From NCBI RefSeq assembly GCF_900478135.1, contig NZ_LS483470.1, positions 799,501 to 863,500 on the forward strand: DNA of 64,000 nucleotides, in the 5' to 3' direction. The DNA is from Leminorella richardii. GTDB taxonomy: Bacteria > Pseudomonadota > Gammaproteobacteria > Enterobacterales > Enterobacteriaceae. Position numbers and translations under genes: made by a program. Under the pieces are notes generated by a model that saw only the letters and a list, made by a program, of their open reading frames with translations, did no database searches and was not told the DNA's origin. Shown here in pieces: positions 43,486 through 51,766 of this stretch (position 1 is its first letter; every line of letters starts with the position of its first letter).

Positions 43486-43540
43486 GCCGCACTTTAACGA
43501 GCTGACCCCGATTTCTTTTTGATTAGATAAGGTTGCCATT

Positions 43541-44551
43541 ATGAGTAAAGTGACAAATGTCCTGTTTTCGGCCGTAGGCCAGGTAGTAACCGAACATCGT
43601 GACGTTGAGGATAAGGCGCTGGCACCGCATGAAGTGCGTATCGCTCCTATTTATATGGGTATCTGCGGTTCTGATTTACACGTGCTGGCAGATGGCCATC
43701 CGTTTGCCAAGCCGCCTATCGTGCCCGGCCATGAAATTGCCGCTCGCGTGACTGAAATTGGTTCTGACGTGACTAACGTCAGTGTCGGTGACCACGTGGT
43801 GGTCGATCCCATTATGGCCTGTATGGAGTGCCGAGCCTGTAAAGCCGGGCGCTTCAACCTGTGCGAACCGCCGCAGGTAGCGGGTTTCCGCGCGCCGGGT
43901 TTTGCCCGTTCCTCTCACGTGGTGCCTGCCCGCAATCTTCACATTGCGCCTAAGTCTCTGCCGCTTAACGTTCTGGCTTTTGCCGAGCCTGCGGCCTGCG
44001 CGCGCCACTGCGTAAACCGTATGCCAGAAGCCTCACGGGAAATCGTGCTGGTGATTGGCGCAGGCACCATTGGTCTGTCGGTGGTTCAGGCGCTGCGCAT
44101 TATGGGCGCGAAGGACGTTACCGTCGTTGAGCCAGACGCTAAAAAGCGCGAACTGGCGCTGAAGCTTGGCGCTCGCCGCGCGCTGGCGCCGGGTGAACTG
44201 GCCGCTGAGGAGCGTTTTACCGGTGTTATCGACGTAGTGGCCGCTCAGGCGACCCTGATGGAAGCCTGCACGAAGGTCATGGCGGGCGGCACCGTGGTTT
44301 GCATGGGTGTTCCTAGCGGAAACCGCGAAATCCCGCTGCCGAGCATGCAGCGCTTTGAACGGGATCTGATCAGCTCCGGTATGTACGTTCCTGAAGACTT
44401 TGACGTGGTCATCGAATGGCTGGCGGACGGCCGCTTTGATACCCGCGACTTAGTGACAGACGTCTTCCCTGTGGAGCAGGCGTCGCAGGCGTTCGTTAGG
44501 GCGAAAGAGTCGGACTCTATTAAGGTTCTTATCCAGTTCGCTAAGGACTGA
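43541..44551 (+). CDS. Zinc-dependent medium-chain alcohol/polyol dehydrogenase
   Basis: 336 residues, MDR superfamily of the sorbitol/threonine dehydrogenase type. Catalytic zinc ligands Cys42 (GICGSD) and His64-Glu65 (PGHE), structural zinc cysteines 94, 97, 100 and 108, and Rossmann motif GAGTIG followed by VVEPD, whose acidic residue suggests NAD. This gene has no counterpart in the E. coli sulfoquinovose locus. In this operon it might oxidise a sulfonated polyol to sulfofructose, or act on DHPS; both are inference. Adjacent genes are the aldolase and a transporter. Confidence 0.8.
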   Translation: MSKVTNVLFSAVGQVVTEHRDVEDKALAPHEVRIAPIYMGICGSDLHVLADGHPFAKPPIVPGHEIAARVTEIGSDVTNVSVGDHVVVDPIMACMECRACKAGRFNLCEPPQVAGFRAPGFARSSHVVPARNLHIAPKSLPLNVLAFAEPAACARHCVNRMPEASREIVLVIGAGTIGLSVVQALRIMGAKDVTVVEPDAKKRELALKLGARRALAPGELAAEERFTGVIDVVAAQATLMEACTKVMAGGTVVCMGVPSGNREIPLPSMQRFERDLISSGMYVPEDFDVVIEWLADGRFDTRDLVTDVFPVEQASQAFVRAKESDSIKVLIQFAKD

Positions 44552-44566
44552 TCGACAGACGCCTTT

Positions 44567-44587
44567 GGCTCCTCGAAGGGGGGAGCC
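44567..44587 (+). terminator. Intra-operon hairpin
   Basis: GGCTCC (44567-44572) and GGAGCC (44582-44587) with a 9-base loop, no U-run. May attenuate or stabilise the mRNA between enzyme and transporter genes. Confidence 0.35.
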
Positions 44588-44720
44588 TGATTTCAGACTA
44601 TAACAACAACGATACACAAAATCTTTCAAGGGGCATCGAGGCGGCAAGTGAGTACCGCCATCGAAAAGGCAGCTTGAAGGATGAAGTGGACACTATTACT
44701 GAAATAGTAAGGACACCATA

Positions 44721-46166
44721 ATGACACACTCTTCTGCCCGAACGACTTACCGGATAAGCCGTCCGCAGGACGTGATTGACATCGTTAACGCTAACTCTGC
44801 GCTTCGCTCCAATATCGGTATTGTGCTGATCGCGCTGGGTGGCATTTTGATTGACGCCTATCAGGCAGCAATGGTCGGCTTTGGTAATAAATATATCGCT
44901 GCCGAGTTCGGCATTTCTCCCGGTCTCGCCGCAACCGTTAACGCCTCAGTGCTGATTGCCGCCCTGATTGGCGGGCTGCTGGCAAACCGGGTGATTAATA
45001 CTTTCGGTCAGCGCAAAGCGTTTCTGATCGGCATGGGCATGTGTACCCTGGGCGCTGCCGCAGTGGCCTTTGCGCCTAACATTTGGTGGGTGCTTGCTGC
45101 CCGCGTCATTATGGGATTCGGGCTGGGCATCGATTTCCCTCTGGCGACCAGCGCTGTGGCTGAGCTTCGCGGAACATCGTCGAAGAAGTCGGGTTCCTCG
45201 GTAAACCTGTGGCAAATGGGATGGTATGTCTCTACAACGATCGTGTATCTGGTACTGATCCCGCTGCACTTTGCCGACGTGGCGGAAAGCCATCTCTGGC
45301 GCTACGGTATCTTTATCGGCGCTGCGTTTGCCGTGCTGGTAATGATCCTGCGCTATGTCTTTATGGGGGAGTCAGCCATGTGGGCTGCCCGCGTTGGTAA
45401 GTACGACTTGTCTTGCCAGATACTCAAAGAGCGCTACGGTATTGACGCCCAGGTGGCAGAAAACGTCCAGAACACGCCACAGGTTGAGAAAAAGGCCAAG
45501 ATCGAAGGCGCTTACTCCGTCCTGTTTAATAAAACCTACCGCCGCCGCACTCTGTTAGGCTGCATTGTTGCGACGATGCAGGCGTGGCAGTACAACGCAG
45601 TGGGCGTTTACTTACCTCTGACGCTGGCGGGCATCCTCAGCGGCGGCCTGACGGGCGCGCTGACCGGCTCTGCCGTGGTGAACGCCTTGTGCGGCGTGAC
45701 CGGTGGCGCTATCGGTTCGCTGATTGTCAGCAAAGTGGGTTCTCGTCGTCAGTCTATGATTGGCTTTGCCATGGTGACGATTGCGCTGCTGGCGCTGGGC
45801 GCGCTAGCCACGACTAACCCGTGGCTGTCTCTGGCGCTGCTGGGCTCTATCATCTTCTTCCACTCTGCCGGACCGGGTGGGCTGGGAATGACGATTGCGA
45901 CGCTTTCTTACCCACCAAGCATTCGTCCAGCTGGCGTTGGCTTTGCTCGCGCCATTATGCGTACGGGTGCCATTGCCGGGCTTATCTTCTGGCCAATGCT
46001 GTGGGGAAGCCTGAATACACAGGCCTTTTACTGGCTGGCAATTGTACCGTTTATCGGCTTTGCCACCTGCCTATGCATTCGCTGGGAGCCTATTGGCGCT
46101 AACGTTGATGCGGAAGACGAAGCGGTGCTGGCACAGCTGAGCAAGAGTCAAAATCGACATGAGTAA
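44721..46166 (+). CDS. MFS transporter (sugar/metabolite porter type)
   Basis: 481 residues, 12 predicted transmembrane helices with a central cytoplasmic loop (about residues 210-265). Motifs include ILIDAYQAAMVGFG in TM1, a degenerate loop 2-3 motif (NRVINTFGQRKAF) and GFGLGIDFPLATSAVAELRG in TM4-5. AAGGA before the ATG. Being in the sulfoglycolysis operon, it probably imports the sulfonated sugar or exports DHPS. It is not of the GPH family (YihO/YihP) used by E. coli. Confidence 0.8.
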   Translation: MTHSSARTTYRISRPQDVIDIVNANSALRSNIGIVLIALGGILIDAYQAAMVGFGNKYIAAEFGISPGLAATVNASVLIAALIGGLLANRVINTFGQRKAFLIGMGMCTLGAAAVAFAPNIWWVLAARVIMGFGLGIDFPLATSAVAELRGTSSKKSGSSVNLWQMGWYVSTTIVYLVLIPLHFADVAESHLWRYGIFIGAAFAVLVMILRYVFMGESAMWAARVGKYDLSCQILKERYGIDAQVAENVQNTPQVEKKAKIEGAYSVLFNKTYRRRTLLGCIVATMQAWQYNAVGVYLPLTLAGILSGGLTGALTGSAVVNALCGVTGGAIGSLIVSKVGSRRQSMIGFAMVTIALLALGALATTNPWLSLALLGSIIFFHSAGPGGLGMTIATLSYPPSIRPAGVGFARAIMRTGAIAGLIFWPMLWGSLNTQAFYWLAIVPFIGFATCLCIRWEPIGANVDAEDEAVLAQLSKSQNRHE

Positions 46167-46220
46167 CCTTTACCGCCGGCGCTCAGCGTCGGCGGTATTC
46201 GCCGTAGAAGGAAGCAAGCG

Positions 46221-47588
46221 ATGAAGACGAATAATAATCACGGCGTCTCCAACGATGGGCTGTCAGACGCCGCAATGCGTCGGGTGGTCGCCGCCAGCTT
46301 TGCCGGCGCGCTGTTGGAATGGTACGACTTTTTTATTTTTGGTACGGCAGCGGGACTAGTGTTTGGACCGCTGTTTTTCCCACAGGAAGATCCCATCGTT
46401 GGCACCATTGCCGCTTTCGCCACCTTCGGTGTCGGTTTTTTGGCGCGCCCGCTGGGGGGAATTGTCTTCGGCCACTACGGCGATCGAGTTGGGCGCAAGG
46501 TAACGCTGATTTGGACGTTAATCATCGTCGGCTTGTCGACTTTTCTTATCGGTTTACTGCCCACATACGCCAGCGCGGGCGTGTGGGCTCCAGCGCTGTT
46601 GGTTGTTCTACGCCTGATTCAGGGCTTCGGTCTGGGTGGAGAATACGGCGGTGCGGCGCTGATGACCATTGAATCAGCCCCAGAGCACAAGAGAGGCTTC
46701 TTAGGTTCCCTACCGCAAACGGCGGCTTCAGCGGGCATTATGCTGGCTACTGGTGTATTTGCTCTGTGCAACTGGCTTCTGACGCCGGAGCAGTTTATGG
46801 CGTGGGGCTGGCGCATTCCCTTTATGCTGTCCGCCGTGATGCTGGTGGTCGGCATGTATATTCGCCTGCATACCGAGGAAACCGGTGATTTTCGTCACGC
46901 TAAGCGTGAAAGCATGGCGCAAAAGCGGGAGATCCTGACTGTGCCGATGAGCGATAGGCCGTCAGAGAAGGCAATGCGAAAAGAATCTCTGCCAATCGTC
47001 GAACTGTTTCGCAAGCACCCGCGCAATATCTTTCTGGCTCTGGGTGCAAGGCTGGCAGAAACCGTCTCTTCAAACATGATTAACGCCTTCGGTATCGCCT
47101 ACCTGTCGACACAGCTGGCGATGGACAGGCAAATTCCTCTGACGGCAATGCTGATCGCTTCCGCGATTGGGCTAATTTCCTGCCCGCTTATTGGCTGGCT
47201 GTCAGATCGCTTTGGTCAGCGTGTGTTTTATACCCTTGGTGCAGCGTTTTGTGTCGCCTTTGCTTTCCCGTTCTTCTGGCTTCTCGGCACTCAGCAGCCG
47301 CTGGCGATCTGCTTAGCCATGATTATTGGCTATAACCTTGGCCCGACTATGATGTTTGCCGTTCAGCCGACCATGTTCACCCGCATGTTTGGCACTAAGG
47401 TTCGCTATACCGGCCTGTCTTTTGCCTATCAGTTTTCCGCCATTCTGGGAGGAATGACGCCTCTTATCGCCTCTTCGCTGCTGGCGCTTGGCGATGGGAA
47501 GCCTTGGTATGTGGCCGCTTACTTTGCACTGATTTCCGCCGTTTCGTTTATCTGCGTTAGGCTGATCCGCCAGCAGGAAACGGAATAG
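46221..47588 (+). CDS. MFS transporter, metabolite:H+ symporter (MHS) family
   Basis: 455 residues, 12 transmembrane helices. The signature AGALLEWYDFFIFGTAAGLVF...FFP at 29-55 is diagnostic for MHS transporters (ShiA, ProP, KgtP and others), as are GHYGDRVGRK and RLIQGFGLGGEYGGA. It follows the other MFS gene by 54 bases. Two different transporters in one operon fit one importer and one exporter, e.g. sulfosugar in and DHPS out; which is which cannot be read from sequence. Confidence 0.83.
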   Translation: MKTNNNHGVSNDGLSDAAMRRVVAASFAGALLEWYDFFIFGTAAGLVFGPLFFPQEDPIVGTIAAFATFGVGFLARPLGGIVFGHYGDRVGRKVTLIWTLIIVGLSTFLIGLLPTYASAGVWAPALLVVLRLIQGFGLGGEYGGAALMTIESAPEHKRGFLGSLPQTAASAGIMLATGVFALCNWLLTPEQFMAWGWRIPFMLSAVMLVVGMYIRLHTEETGDFRHAKRESMAQKREILTVPMSDRPSEKAMRKESLPIVELFRKHPRNIFLALGARLAETVSSNMINAFGIAYLSTQLAMDRQIPLTAMLIASAIGLISCPLIGWLSDRFGQRVFYTLGAAFCVAFAFPFFWLLGTQQPLAICLAMIIGYNLGPTMMFAVQPTMFTRMFGTKVRYTGLSFAYQFSAILGGMTPLIASSLLALGDGKPWYVAAYFALISAVSFICVRLIRQQETE

Positions 47589-47624
47589 GTGAGAACCGCT
47601 TTTTAAAGAAATGAGGACAGAACG

Positions 47625-48539
47625 ATGACCACAGAGACAAAAGAGAACCCCTATTTCGCGGTTCGCCGAGCGTTTGATGCCCCTTGGCCGGGGCCGCGCG
47701 GAGCGAAAGTTGAGATCGCTTCAGGCTCCCTGCGGGCAGTTATCTACCCGGAGGACGGCTGCCGACTGGCTTCCCTCAATGCCTTTGGCTATGAGTTGCT
47801 GCGCCAGTGGAATCCGCAGCGCCGAGCGTTTCAATACGGCTGCTTTCCCATGGTGCCGTGGGTAGGGCGCATGGGCGGCGCCGAGTTGAGCTTTGAAGGA
47901 AAAATCCACGCGCTGCCAATGAACAAGCCGCCCCACGCGCTGCACGGCATGGCCTGCTTTGGCGCGTGGGAGATTGTAGAGACGTCACCCACGGAGGCGG
48001 CGTTTAGGTTGAGACTGGATAAGCCTTGGCCGTGGCAAGGCGAAGTGATTCAGCGCTTTACGCTGAAGGACAATACGTTGACGGTTAGCCTGCTGGTAAA
48101 AAGCGACGGTGAACGTTTTCCTGCCGCTGCCGGCTGGCACCCGTGGTTCGCCAAGTGGACGGGCGATACAGACTATGTCAGTCAGGCTCCAATAGGGGAG
48201 GCCGACGAACAGCTAAGGGTAACGTTTAACGCCAACTGGCAGGAAGAGCCCGGCGATAACGAACTGCCTACCGGCAGGCGCATTGCACCAAGACCGGGGC
48301 CGTGGGACGACTGCTTTGGCTTTGATAACGGCATGTCCGCCGAGCTGCTCTGGCCGGGAAAAGTGCGTTTGGCGATGAGCTCAAAAGCGCCGTCGATGGT
48401 GGTGTTTGACAAGCAGCCCGACGCCGCCTGCGTTGAGCCGCTGTCCGGCCCGCCGAACTGTGTTAATACGGCGCCAACGGTGGTAATGAAAGACGCGCCG
48501 CTGTTTATTGAGAGCCGCTGGGAGATTACTTCTCTATAA
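47625..48539 (+). CDS. yihR: Aldose 1-epimerase family protein, likely sulfoquinovose mutarotase (YihR-like)
   Basis: 304 residues with the galactose mutarotase beta-sandwich fold: IYPEDGCRLASLN, PHALHGMA with a catalytic-type His, AAGWHPWF with the second His, and CVEPLSGPPN with the catalytic Glu. It occupies the place of YihR (sulfoquinovose mutarotase) as last gene of the operon. Its presence implies that an aldose (hemiacetal) passes through the pathway. A bidirectional terminator follows 30 bases after the stop. Confidence 0.75.
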   Translation: MTTETKENPYFAVRRAFDAPWPGPRGAKVEIASGSLRAVIYPEDGCRLASLNAFGYELLRQWNPQRRAFQYGCFPMVPWVGRMGGAELSFEGKIHALPMNKPPHALHGMACFGAWEIVETSPTEAAFRLRLDKPWPWQGEVIQRFTLKDNTLTVSLLVKSDGERFPAAAGWHPWFAKWTGDTDYVSQAPIGEADEQLRVTFNANWQEEPGDNELPTGRRIAPRPGPWDDCFGFDNGMSAELLWPGKVRLAMSSKAPSMVVFDKQPDAACVEPLSGPPNCVNTAPTVVMKDAPLFIESRWEITSL

Positions 48540-48569
48540 ATGAAAGACCCGTGAGATATCAATGAAATA

Positions 48570-48597
48570 AAAACGGGGCTCTGCTGAGCCCCGTTTT
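48570..48597. terminator. Bidirectional terminator
   Basis: AAAACGGGGCTC (48570-48581), loop TGCT, GAGCCCCGTTTT (48586-48597): a perfect 12-bp stem between the convergent epimerase and copper oxidase genes. Confidence 0.92.
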
Positions 48598-48604
48598 CTA
48601 ATTT

Positions 48605-50128
48605 CTACACCACCTCTAACTGCCCCATCATCCCCAGCGTTTCGTGTTCAAGAATATGGCAGTGGTACATTCGTAGCCCTTTGTGGTGCTGTGCCATTCT
48701 GATGCGCACGCGTTCATAAGGCTTCAGGTTAACGGTGTCTTTGTGCCCCACATAGTCGGGTTTTCTTACCTGACCGTTAAGCCTGTAGTCCACAATGGTG
48801 AACTGGGTGCCGTGCAGGTGGAAGTTGTGGTCCATATGGGAGTTATTGAAGATTTCCCACTCTTCCACATCGCCGAGTTTACTGGTGAGGTCGACACGGC
48901 TAGGGTCGTGCTTTTTGCCGTTGATCAGGAAGTTCATGCCGGACATGCCCATGTCCATGGTTTCCGTGTACTCCAGCGTCTTTGTGGCGACGGGCTGGCC
49001 CAGTGTAGGCAGGGTGCGAAGTGAAGCCGGTAGCGTAGGCATTTCACTCTGGGTCATTGCAACGGTTGCCAGCGTGCGAACCCCTTCAACGCCGCTACAG
49101 CCCATTTTCCCTCTATCGTAAGAGAGCGACTGTAGGCTTTGCTGACCAGTTTTTGTCGGCACAATCAGCACTTCTGCTCGTTCTCCCGGCGACAGCAGTA
49201 GGGCATCGACCCTGTGGGGCTGTTCAATCAGGCCGCCGTCGGTGCCGATAACATAGACGTTAGCCTCATTTAGCGCCAGATTGAGATAGCGACCAGAACA
49301 GGCGTTCCAAATCCGGGCGCGAGTTGCTCCGTTGAGGGTAATTTGCGGGCGAAGGGCTCCGTTTATCAGCACAAACTGGCCTTCGCGACCGTTCATCCAG
49401 TCCATCATCGAGTTATCAGCGATTTTTCCGTCAGCGTCTAGCTTTAGATCAGAGAGCAGCCAGTCCTGTACCGGAATGTGGGACAGCCTGTCCTGCTTTG
49501 GCTTGACGATAAACGCCCCTGCCAGCCCGCGGAAGGCCTGTTCAGCAACGGTATTGTGGCCGTGTGGGTGATACCAGTAGGTACCCGCGCAGTCTTCCGG
49601 CAGGGTAAAGCGGTAAGTTCGGGTAGCTCCCGGCATAACTTCATCCTGAGGATTGCCGTCCTGATCGGGAGGAACGGGCAGGCCGTGCCAGTGGAGGGTT
49701 GTTGGCTGTGGGAGCTCGTTTTTGAAGGTGATATCTACCGTGTCGCCTTCAAATACCTCAATGGCCGGGCCGGGAATTTGGCCGTTGTAGGCCCAGAATT
49801 CGGTCATTAGCCCGTGAGCTAGCTCAACGCTGATGGGCTTGGCGGTTAGATTGCCGGTAAAGGTACCGGCTGTTCCGCTGACGTTGGCTAATTTCGGCAG
49901 GGCGGGAAGGGTATTACCCTGAGGCAGCGCTGATTCAGGGAGTAGATGGCTACTTCCCATATGGCCGCTGGCGCTGCTGTTTGACATGCCGTGACCGGAC
50001 ATTTGCCCGTGATCCATGCCGTGCCCGTTTGATGAATGTCCCATTGTCTCCCGCTGGGCCAGCACGTTAGTGGCTGCCAGCGCGCCAACGGCGGCGGCGA
50101 TTTTGGTTAAAAACAGTCTGCGATTCAT
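48605..50128 (-). CDS. Multicopper oxidase (CueO-like), periplasmic
   Basis: Copper-dependent oxidase, probably oxidising Cu(I) for detoxification. 507 residues from the ATG at 50128, after AGAGGA; a longer frame to 50185 has no ribosome site. Tat signal NRRLFLTKIAAAVGALAATNVLA, then a His/Met-rich run (GHSSNGHGMDHGQMSGHG, residues 30-47) before the first cupredoxin domain. Copper motifs: TLHWHG, WYHPHGH, HNFHLHGTQF and MYHCHILEHE at the C-terminus (T1/T2/T3 ligands all present). In E. coli CueO the Met-rich part is inserted later in the chain; here it is N-terminal. Downstream of the small Cys/His gene in the same direction. Confidence 0.88.
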   Translation of the reverse strand: MNRRLFLTKIAAAVGALAATNVLAQRETMGHSSNGHGMDHGQMSGHGMSNSSASGHMGSSHLLPESALPQGNTLPALPKLANVSGTAGTFTGNLTAKPISVELAHGLMTEFWAYNGQIPGPAIEVFEGDTVDITFKNELPQPTTLHWHGLPVPPDQDGNPQDEVMPGATRTYRFTLPEDCAGTYWYHPHGHNTVAEQAFRGLAGAFIVKPKQDRLSHIPVQDWLLSDLKLDADGKIADNSMMDWMNGREGQFVLINGALRPQITLNGATRARIWNACSGRYLNLALNEANVYVIGTDGGLIEQPHRVDALLLSPGERAEVLIVPTKTGQQSLQSLSYDRGKMGCSGVEGVRTLATVAMTQSEMPTLPASLRTLPTLGQPVATKTLEYTETMDMGMSGMNFLINGKKHDPSRVDLTSKLGDVEEWEIFNNSHMDHNFHLHGTQFTIVDYRLNGQVRKPDYVGHKDTVNLKPYERVRIRMAQHHKGLRMYHCHILEHETLGMMGQLEVV

Positions 50129-50215
50129 AATTATCCTCTCTTCCGCATAGATTGCGGGCTGGCGCAAAGCGCGGCTCTGCGTCAAAAATTGATGTTATCT
50201 GATACTAAAAATAGG

Positions 50216-50545
50216 CTAAGAACGATAACGCCTTGGAGGATAGGGTTCAGGAGACAGCGAGCGGGAGTATTCGCTTTCGTTGACTGTACGGTGTGATTCA
50301 CGCTCATCGTCACCGCTGAACGTCAGTAAAATCGTGGGGAGAGCAAAAATGCACTGTGCGCAGTGGGCGGCGTCAATGCAGTGGGTTTGGCATGAGGTAT
50401 CGGCTTTGGCGGCTGCGTGATGGTGCTCTGATGCAGTGGTTTCCTGGCTCGCGTGGCTACAGCCGAACGCCAGTGCGGAAAACGCCGCGCCGGAAAACAG
50501 CAAAGCCAGTATGAAAAACGCGCCGGTCAGCCAACGTAAACGCAT
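50216..50545 (-). CDS. Small secreted Cys/His-rich protein, probably copper-related
   Basis: 109 residues from the ATG at 50545, with a hydrophobic signal/anchor (WLTGAFFILALLFSGAAFSALAFG). Afterwards come CSH, EHHHAAAKADTSCQTHCIDAAHCAQC with four closely spaced Cys and several His, a second hydrophobic patch and a basic, proline-rich end. Layout like DUF2946-type proteins near copper genes. It precedes the copper oxidase by 87 bases on the same strand. A longer frame reaches 50596. Metal binding is inferred; the family is uncertain. Confidence 0.6.
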   Translation of the reverse strand: MRLRWLTGAFFILALLFSGAAFSALAFGCSHASQETTASEHHHAAAKADTSCQTHCIDAAHCAQCIFALPTILLTFSGDDERESHRTVNESEYSRSLSPEPYPPRRYRS

Positions 50546-50650
50546 AGCAGCAAGCTCAAACCTCGATGACAAATGGGAAAAATAGCGTATCGGCAAATGT
50601 TAGCGCCGAGTTAAAGGTGTTGCAACGCAATTTGCGGTTCTTTAAACAAC

Positions 50651-50681
50651 GCCCCTTTCAAAGTGCGGGTTTGAAAGGGGC
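50651..50681 (-). terminator. Terminator after lptG
   Basis: GCCCCTTTCAAA (50651-50662) pairs perfectly with TTTGAAAGGGGC (50670-50681). On the minus strand it is followed by GTTGTTTAAAG, a weak U-run. Confidence 0.6.
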
Positions 50682-50687
50682 GGCTGC

Positions 50688-51764
50688 CTAGCTCCGCCGT
50701 CTGAGAAGGAACAGGCTTAAGGTGAGGAATACGGCGCTGGGCAGCAGTGCGCCCAGCATGGAGGGCACGTTATAGATATTACTGAACTGCCCAAACACTT
50801 CGTTGAGCACGTAAAAAACGAAGCCGCAGGCAATGCCGGTGACGACGCGCACGCCCATTGGCACACTGCGCAGCGGGCCGAAGATAAACGACAGCGCCAT
50901 CAGCATCATCACGGCAACGGATATCGGCGTGAAAATCTTCTTCCAGAACAGCAGTGAATAGCGGTTGGCTTCTTGACCACTCTGCTTGAGGTACTGGCTG
51001 TATTCGTACAGACCACTGGCGGACAGCGATTCAGGATTCATGGCGACCACCCCGAGCTTGTCCGGCGTCAGGTTGGTTTTCCATTCTTCATTCAGCGTCT
51101 GAGTGCCAACAATTTTATTGGTTTGGCTGAGGTCGGACTGATCGACCTGAGACAGCGTCCAGCTTTGCCTATCCTTATTGTAAACGGCTGTACCGGCGTA
51201 GCGGACAGACTGCAGCTTGCGGGCTTCGTCAAAGTGATAGATGCTGACGCCGGAAAGCTCGCTTTCGTTTACAACGTTCTGAATATAGATAAAGTCGTGG
51301 TTGTCCTTTGCCCACATGCCGTCTTTGGTAGACAGTAACGAGCTGCCGTACAGCATCTGCGCGCGCACGTTACGCGCCGTCTGTTCGCCGATAGGCGCAA
51401 CCCATTCGCCGATCGCCATCGTCAGCAGCACTAGCGGGATGGCGGTTTTCATCACGGCGCTGGCAATCTGTAAACGAGTAAAGCCGGACGCTTCCATGAC
51501 TACCAGTTCGCTGCGGGTCGCCAATGCTCCCAGACCCAAAAGTGCTCCAAGCAGCGCAGCCATAGGGAAGAAGATTTCGATGTCTTTCGGCACGCTCAGA
51601 AGAGTGTAAAGCCCGGCGCCCCAAACGTCATAGTCGCCCTTGCCGGTTTTACGCAGCTGATCGACAAATTTGATAATGCCGGACAGGCTGACCAGCATAA
51701 ACAGCGTGGCCATGATGGTGCTGAGTATCGTCCGGCCGATGTAGCGGTCTAATACGCTGAACAT
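50688..51764 (-). CDS. lptG: Lipopolysaccharide export permease LptG
   Basis: 358 residues; inner-membrane half of the LptB2FG transporter that extracts LPS and hands it to LptC/LptA. Start MFSVLDRYIGRTI at 51764, two bases after the lptF stop. Six transmembrane helices (three at each end) flank a periplasmic beta-jellyroll domain. LVSLSGIIKFVDQLRKTGKGDYD and SVPKDIEIFFPMAALLGALLGLG, in the coupling and early TM region, match E. coli LptG. An open frame extends to 51821 but overlaps lptF. Confidence 0.95.
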   Translation of the reverse strand: MFSVLDRYIGRTILSTIMATLFMLVSLSGIIKFVDQLRKTGKGDYDVWGAGLYTLLSVPKDIEIFFPMAALLGALLGLGALATRSELVVMEASGFTRLQIASAVMKTAIPLVLLTMAIGEWVAPIGEQTARNVRAQMLYGSSLLSTKDGMWAKDNHDFIYIQNVVNESELSGVSIYHFDEARKLQSVRYAGTAVYNKDRQSWTLSQVDQSDLSQTNKIVGTQTLNEEWKTNLTPDKLGVVAMNPESLSASGLYEYSQYLKQSGQEANRYSLLFWKKIFTPISVAVMMLMALSFIFGPLRSVPMGVRVVTGIACGFVFYVLNEVFGQFSNIYNVPSMLGALLPSAVFLTLSLFLLRRRS

Positions 51765-51766
51765 AA

